A stretch of 64,000 bases of DNA, from positions 63,855,957 through 63,919,956 of the forward strand of contig NC_080428.1 in assembly GCF_029873635.1 (NCBI RefSeq), read 5' to 3'. This document shows, piece by piece, positions 62,863 through 64,000 of the stretch; position 1 is the first letter of the stretch, and every line of letters begins with the position of its first letter. The translations under genes and the position numbers were made by a program. Origin of the DNA: Malania oleifera. Lineage: Eukaryota > Streptophyta > Magnoliopsida > Santalales > Ximeniaceae. The notes below the pieces were generated by a model, which was not told the DNA's origin, did not search any database, and was given only the letters and a program-made list of their open reading frames with translations.

Positions 62863-64000
62863 TGTTGACTAACGTGTAATCCCAAGAGGGGGGGTGAATT
62901 GGATATTAAAAATAATAATTCACTTAATTTTCTTTTACACACTTCTTATAAGTTTATCAACTACTTCTAGTTGCTCAATTATGTGTGAGTGTGGCAATCC
63001 TATCTATGCATGCAATATACTCAATTTAAATACAACGCGAAAAATAAAGAGTAAAAGGAAGAGAAATGACAAACGCGATTTTACGAGGTTCAGCCGACTT
63101 GGCCTATGTCCTCGCCTTGAGCAACCACTCAAGGATTCACTAATAACCCTGCTCCTTAAAGTGGGATGGAGCTTCCCTTACAAACCGTTGCTTACAAGAG
63201 GTACAACTCCCTCCTTATCCGCTGCTCACAAGAGGTACAACTTCCTCCTCACACTCGGTTCACAACCTGAACCGTGTTTACAATGAAATATGAAAATAAC
63301 ACTCAAAACAATGCTTACAACTAAAGCTTGTGAGTACAATTCAATTTCCTAGTACATTATCATATAATATAACTTGAAGCTCAAGAATGTATGAAAAATG
63401 ATACAATCGTTTGATGTATGATATGTGTCAACACACAAATTCGTATTTAATCAAAAACTCCCAAGTGAAAATATATTTGGAATGTTTTGGAGTCCACTAG
63501 GGTTCTTGATTCACTTTGAAAAGATGCTCAAGTATACTTGAAGTGAGCTATTTAACAAAAAATTTGACTTGAATACAACTCAATCAAAAATCACAAAGTT
63601 TTCCTTCAAGTTTCAATATTTTAATCAAAATAGGTTTTTCAATAAGAAGCCCAATGAACAATATATATATATATGAATATGTGTTTATCTACTTCTTGAA
63701 GTTCAAATCAATCAACCAAGCTAACAAGTTTTTCTCAAAACATGATATTCCCAAAATTCATATTTTATATGTGAATCCACACTCAAGATCAAAACCTCTT
63801 TCTAACGATAAACAAGTAAAGAGATGAGAGATTCTTGAAAAATGATAGCTTGACAAATCAAACCTTAATACTGGATCAAAGTTTAGTTGGATGAATGAAA
63901 GCTCTTTTGATTTCAGTAAAGATTTTCCCAAACGAAGATGGAAGAAGATTGAAGTGCAGAAAACCAACTCTTGAGTTCAAATCTTGCAATGAGAAATATA
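62863..64000 (-). repeat. 5' LTR of Sire-B (partial, at least 1138 bp)
   Basis: It begins TGTTGACTAACG on the + strand. It contains GGTTCAGCCGACTTGGCCTA-like sequence and GAGGTACAAC(T/C) repeats (63198 and 63232), and no coding sequence. Its far end is outside the window. Confidence 0.72.

Larger units (their letters stand above)
62308..64000 (-). mobile_element. Second Sirevirus-like element (Sire-B), internally deleted, runs off the window
   Basis: The right (5') LTR starts TGTTGACTAACGTGTAATCC at 62863 and continues past 64000. The left LTR remnant (62308-62459) is closely similar to the first 150 bp of the right one and then jumps directly into gag. It interrupts the copia-B integrase. 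Pol, the 3' region and most of the 3' LTR are missing. Confidence 0.75.

Overview
This window looks like nuclear DNA of a eudicot plant. It is AT-rich, contains a multi-exon plant family-1 beta-glucosidase gene with GT-AG introns, and is otherwise dominated by plant LTR retrotransposons: Ty3/gypsy Tat, Tekay-like and Athila-like elements, and Ty1/copia Tnt1-like and Sirevirus-like elements. The species cannot be named from sequence alone. There are no rRNA genes, no operons and no CRISPR arrays.

Layout. (1) 1-10215: the end of a Tat/Ogre-type gypsy element on the + strand. It shows the last 24 codons of pol, a 4.1 kb 3' region with an antisense ORF and two minisatellites, a polypurine tract, and a long 3' LTR that is itself interrupted by a 2.56 kb solo LTR (TSD ACATG). 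(2) 10216-11274: the remaining part of an older Tekay-type LTR. (3) 11275-19150: AT-rich intergenic DNA with a tRNA-type SINE, a poly-A insertion with a 15-bp TSD, a foldback element, a MITE-like pair and microsatellites. (4) 19157-24902: exons 1-7 of a BGLU40-like beta-glucosidase, 257 codons in frame, ending at a good splice donor. (5) 25212-54863: a Tnt1-like copia element inside intron 7. It is split by a Sirevirus-like copia element (29394-53911), which is itself split by a Tekay-like gypsy element (34203-43567) and by a gag-only Athila-like element (44882-51898). Each of these three nested elements has a recognisable 5-bp target duplication. (6) 54864-61204: a second gag-only Athila-like element with a truncated left LTR, carrying a SINE in its right LTR. 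(7) 61205-62307: a second copy of the Tnt1-like copia on the opposite strand, which was the target of element 6. (8) 62308-64000: another Sirevirus-like element with an internal deletion, running off the window.

How the parts relate. The only host gene seen is the beta-glucosidase. Its remaining exons, including the nucleophile exon, are not in the 39 kb after exon 7. Either intron 7 is extremely long or the gene is broken. The transposons form a readable insertion history: the copia came first, then the Sirevirus-like element, then the Tekay-like and Athila-like elements. Most coding regions are decayed by stops and frameshifts. The least ordinary signals are an array of TCGTCGACGA-type palindromes directly upstream of the TATA box in three Tekay-type LTRs, a two-member gag-only Athila-like family with a conserved long product, and the antisense ORF plus minisatellites in the Tat 3' region.
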